Source: Gemmatimonadales bacterium (GTDB lineage: Bacteria > Gemmatimonadota > Gemmatimonadetes > Gemmatimonadales > GWC2-71-9). Taken from it: 8,050 nt of DNA. The notes beneath the pieces are model-generated. The model saw only the letters and a list, made by a program, of their open reading frames with translations, made no database searches and had not been told where the DNA came from. Shown here piece by piece: positions 6,483-8,050 of this stretch; position 1 is the first letter of the stretch; each line of letters starts with the position of its first letter. Made by a program: the position numbers and the translations under genes. The stretch spans positions 1-8,050 of the forward strand of contig JABDII010000533.1 in the NCBI GenBank assembly GCA_013003805.1, given 5' to 3'.

Positions 6483-8050
6483 ATGGATGAGCTGAGGGCT
6501 CTCCGCTCGCTCGCCCAGGCGATGGGCGTCCATGTTCGCTACACGGACGGCCTGGGCAGGCCCGTTGTCGTAGCGCCCGAGACACTACTCCCGGTCTGCG
6601 CCGCTCTCGGGGCTCCCGTTGCTCGACCAGGCGACGCCGCCGACGCCTTGCGCGCGCATCAGGAAGACGAGAAGTCCGGGCGCCTTCCGCCGGTGCTCGT
6701 CGCCTGGGACGGGGCCCTCCCTCCAATCGCGATCTCGGAAGACGCCAAGGCACACGTAGAGCTGCTGCTCGAAGACGGCGAGGTCCTCTCACTCCAGAGC
6801 GTCGGCGGCAAACTCCGGGCCGCAGAGCCTCTGCCCTTCGGCTACCACAACCTCACTGTCGAGACCTCGGGCACCACTGAAACGAGCACGGTCATCGCCG
6901 CGCCGGAGCGCGCGTTTCGGCACGCCGACTCGGGACGGAGCTGGGGGTTGGGGACCCATCTGGCGGCGTTGCGGTCGGCTCGCAGTCGCTCGTTCGGCGA
7001 TCTCCGCGACCTCGAAGACTTCTGTCGCTGGGTGGGCTCCCACGGCGGCAACCTCGTCACGATGTTGCCGCTGCTCCCAACGTTCAACGAGCCACCCACC
7101 GAGCCCAGCCCCTACTCGCCGGTGAGTCGGCTGTTCTGGTCCGAGCTGGCGCTGGATCTCGGCGACGCCCACCGAGCAGCCGAGCTGACCGGTCTGTTGG
7201 ACGTGACCCTGGCAAATGCAGAAGTGCGGGCTGCCCTCGACGGGTTGCCGGCCCCCGAGCCGGGCTTGCTCGACGACGAGCTGGTTCGGTACGCACAGTT
7301 CCGCGGTGCGCAGGCCAAGCTCGGTCGCACCTGGCGGGAGTGGCCCGAGGGCCCCCGGGCCGGCAGACTGGATCCCGCACACGTCGATCCCGATGAGGAG
7401 CGATTCCACCTCGTCGCCCAGACGCGCGCGCGCGACCAGCTCGGCGACCTCCGTCAGCGACTCGACCGAGCCGGCGTCCGCCTGGGCCTGGACTTGGCCG
7501 TGGGCGTCCACCCTGAAGGGTACGATCCGTGGTCTCGCCAAGCATTGTTCGCCGATGGGATGTCTGTGGGGGCTCCCCCCGACCGGGGCTTTCCCAGCGG
7601 ACAAGACTGGGGGTTCGCGCCGGTGCACCCGGAGGCGTCACGCACGGAGGGACACGGCTACTTTGCCGCCGGCATCGCCCATCAGGCGGCCCTGTCGGGT
7701 GTGCTGCGGGTCGACCACGTCATGGCCGTCACCCGGCTCTACTGGATTCCGCACGGCGCCGGCCGCCACGAAGGAACCTACGTGTCGTATCCCGCCCAGG
7801 AGCTCTTTGCGGTCATGACCCTGGAGTCGCACCGGAACCGGTGCGAGGTGGTGGGCGAGAACCTCGGCACTGTGCCCCCGGAGATCGACGAAGCGCTGCC
7901 GCGTCACCGGATCTGGGGCATGTACCTGGCCGAGTTCGAAGCCGTGGACTCGATTGAGATCCCCGAGCCGCCGACCGGTGACGACGTAGCGCTCATCGGC
8001 ACCCACGATACACCGACCCTCGCAGGGTGGCTCGCCGGGGTCGACATTGA
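6483..8050 (+). CDS. malQ: 4-alpha-glucanotransferase (amylomaltase), GH77, 3'-truncated by window edge
   Basis: A cytoplasmic enzyme that moves 1,4-glucan chains between maltodextrins, releasing glucose and making longer chains. The frame stays open for 522 codons to the window end; MalQ of this long type is usually ~650-700 residues, so about 130-180 C-terminal residues are missing. The N-terminal helical part (MDELRALRSLAQAMGV) and an N-terminal beta-rich region precede the GH77 barrel, which starts near SWGLGTHLAALRS (153-165). Motifs: SPYSPVSR (209-216), DLAVGVHPEG (337-346), VGAPPD (362-367), GQDWG (373-377), LRVDHVM (408-414, nucleophile D411), VGENLGTVP (457-465, acid/base E459) and THDTPTL (507-513, transition-state D509). 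All three catalytic carboxylates are present. It resembles the E. coli MalQ type with the N-terminal extension. No good Shine-Dalgarno precedes ATG 6483; an in-frame ATG at 6429 would add 18 residues (stop at 6396-6398 upstream) and remains possible. It would process the maltodextrins imported by SusCD. Confidence 0.94.
   Translation, partial: MDELRALRSLAQAMGVHVRYTDGLGRPVVVAPETLLPVCAALGAPVARPGDAADALRAHQEDEKSGRLPPVLVAWDGALPPIAISEDAKAHVELLLEDGEVLSLQSVGGKLRAAEPLPFGYHNLTVETSGTTETSTVIAAPERAFRHADSGRSWGLGTHLAALRSARSRSFGDLRDLEDFCRWVGSHGGNLVTMLPLLPTFNEPPTEPSPYSPVSRLFWSELALDLGDAHRAAELTGLLDVTLANAEVRAALDGLPAPEPGLLDDELVRYAQFRGAQAKLGRTWREWPEGPRAGRLDPAHVDPDEERFHLVAQTRARDQLGDLRQRLDRAGVRLGLDLAVGVHPEGYDPWSRQALFADGMSVGAPPDRGFPSGQDWGFAPVHPEASRTEGHGYFAAGIAHQAALSGVLRVDHVMAVTRLYWIPHGAGRHEGTYVSYPAQELFAVMTLESHRNRCEVVGENLGTVPPEIDEALPRHRIWGMYLAEFEAVDSIEIPEPPTGDDVALIGTHDTPTLAGWLAGVDI

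Noticed and set aside
7423..7434. (CG)6 alternating tract
   Set aside because: It lies inside the malQ coding frame and encodes an ordinary Arg-Ala-Arg stretch. In a high-GC genome this is expected by chance.
6789..7628. 279-codon open frame on the minus strand
   Set aside because: It is antisense to malQ, whose frame carries all GH77 motifs. The antisense product shows no domain and is compositionally typical of a shadow frame.

Overview
The window is high in G+C, densely coded, and carries part of a starch/maltodextrin utilisation locus. A SusC/SusD outer-membrane pair in a high-GC genome, with lipoprotein signals and small lipoproteins of unknown function, points to Gemmatimonadota. A high-GC Bacteroidota/Rhodothermota relative is possible. 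This assignment is inferred from protein style; there is no rRNA or other marker gene in the window.

Layout, left to right: (1) 1-2538 (+), the C-terminal ~845 residues of a SusC/RagA-type TonB-dependent transporter whose 5' end lies outside the window. (2) 2581-4164 (+), a complete SusD/RagB-type lipoprotein, 42 bases downstream with a clear ribosome binding site. (3) 4191-4230, a near-perfect 15-bp hairpin with a 4-base loop in the susD-amylase gap. (4) ~4253-5830 (+), a secreted lipoprotein alpha-amylase of family GH13, of the animal/Streptomyces type. (5) 5849-6235 (-), a small lipoprotein of unknown function that converges on the amylase with an 18-base gap. (6) 6236-6482, a divergent intergenic region with one AT-rich island and a GC-rich, foldable leader. 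(7) 6483-8050 (+), a 4-alpha-glucanotransferase (MalQ, GH77) that runs off the right edge.

Together the genes suggest a Sus-like pathway. The surface amylase cuts starch, the SusD lid and SusC barrel import the oligosaccharides, and cytoplasmic MalQ rearranges maltodextrins. SusE/SusF-like starch-binding proteins and a regulator are not visible. The amylase is of a different GH13 type from Bacteroides SusG. No CRISPR array, tRNA, rRNA, insertion sequence or phage gene was seen. The genes are recognisable families. The less explained items are the hairpin at the susD-amylase junction, the structured malQ leader, the unknown small lipoprotein, and a tandem pair of calcium-type loops in the SusC barrel.
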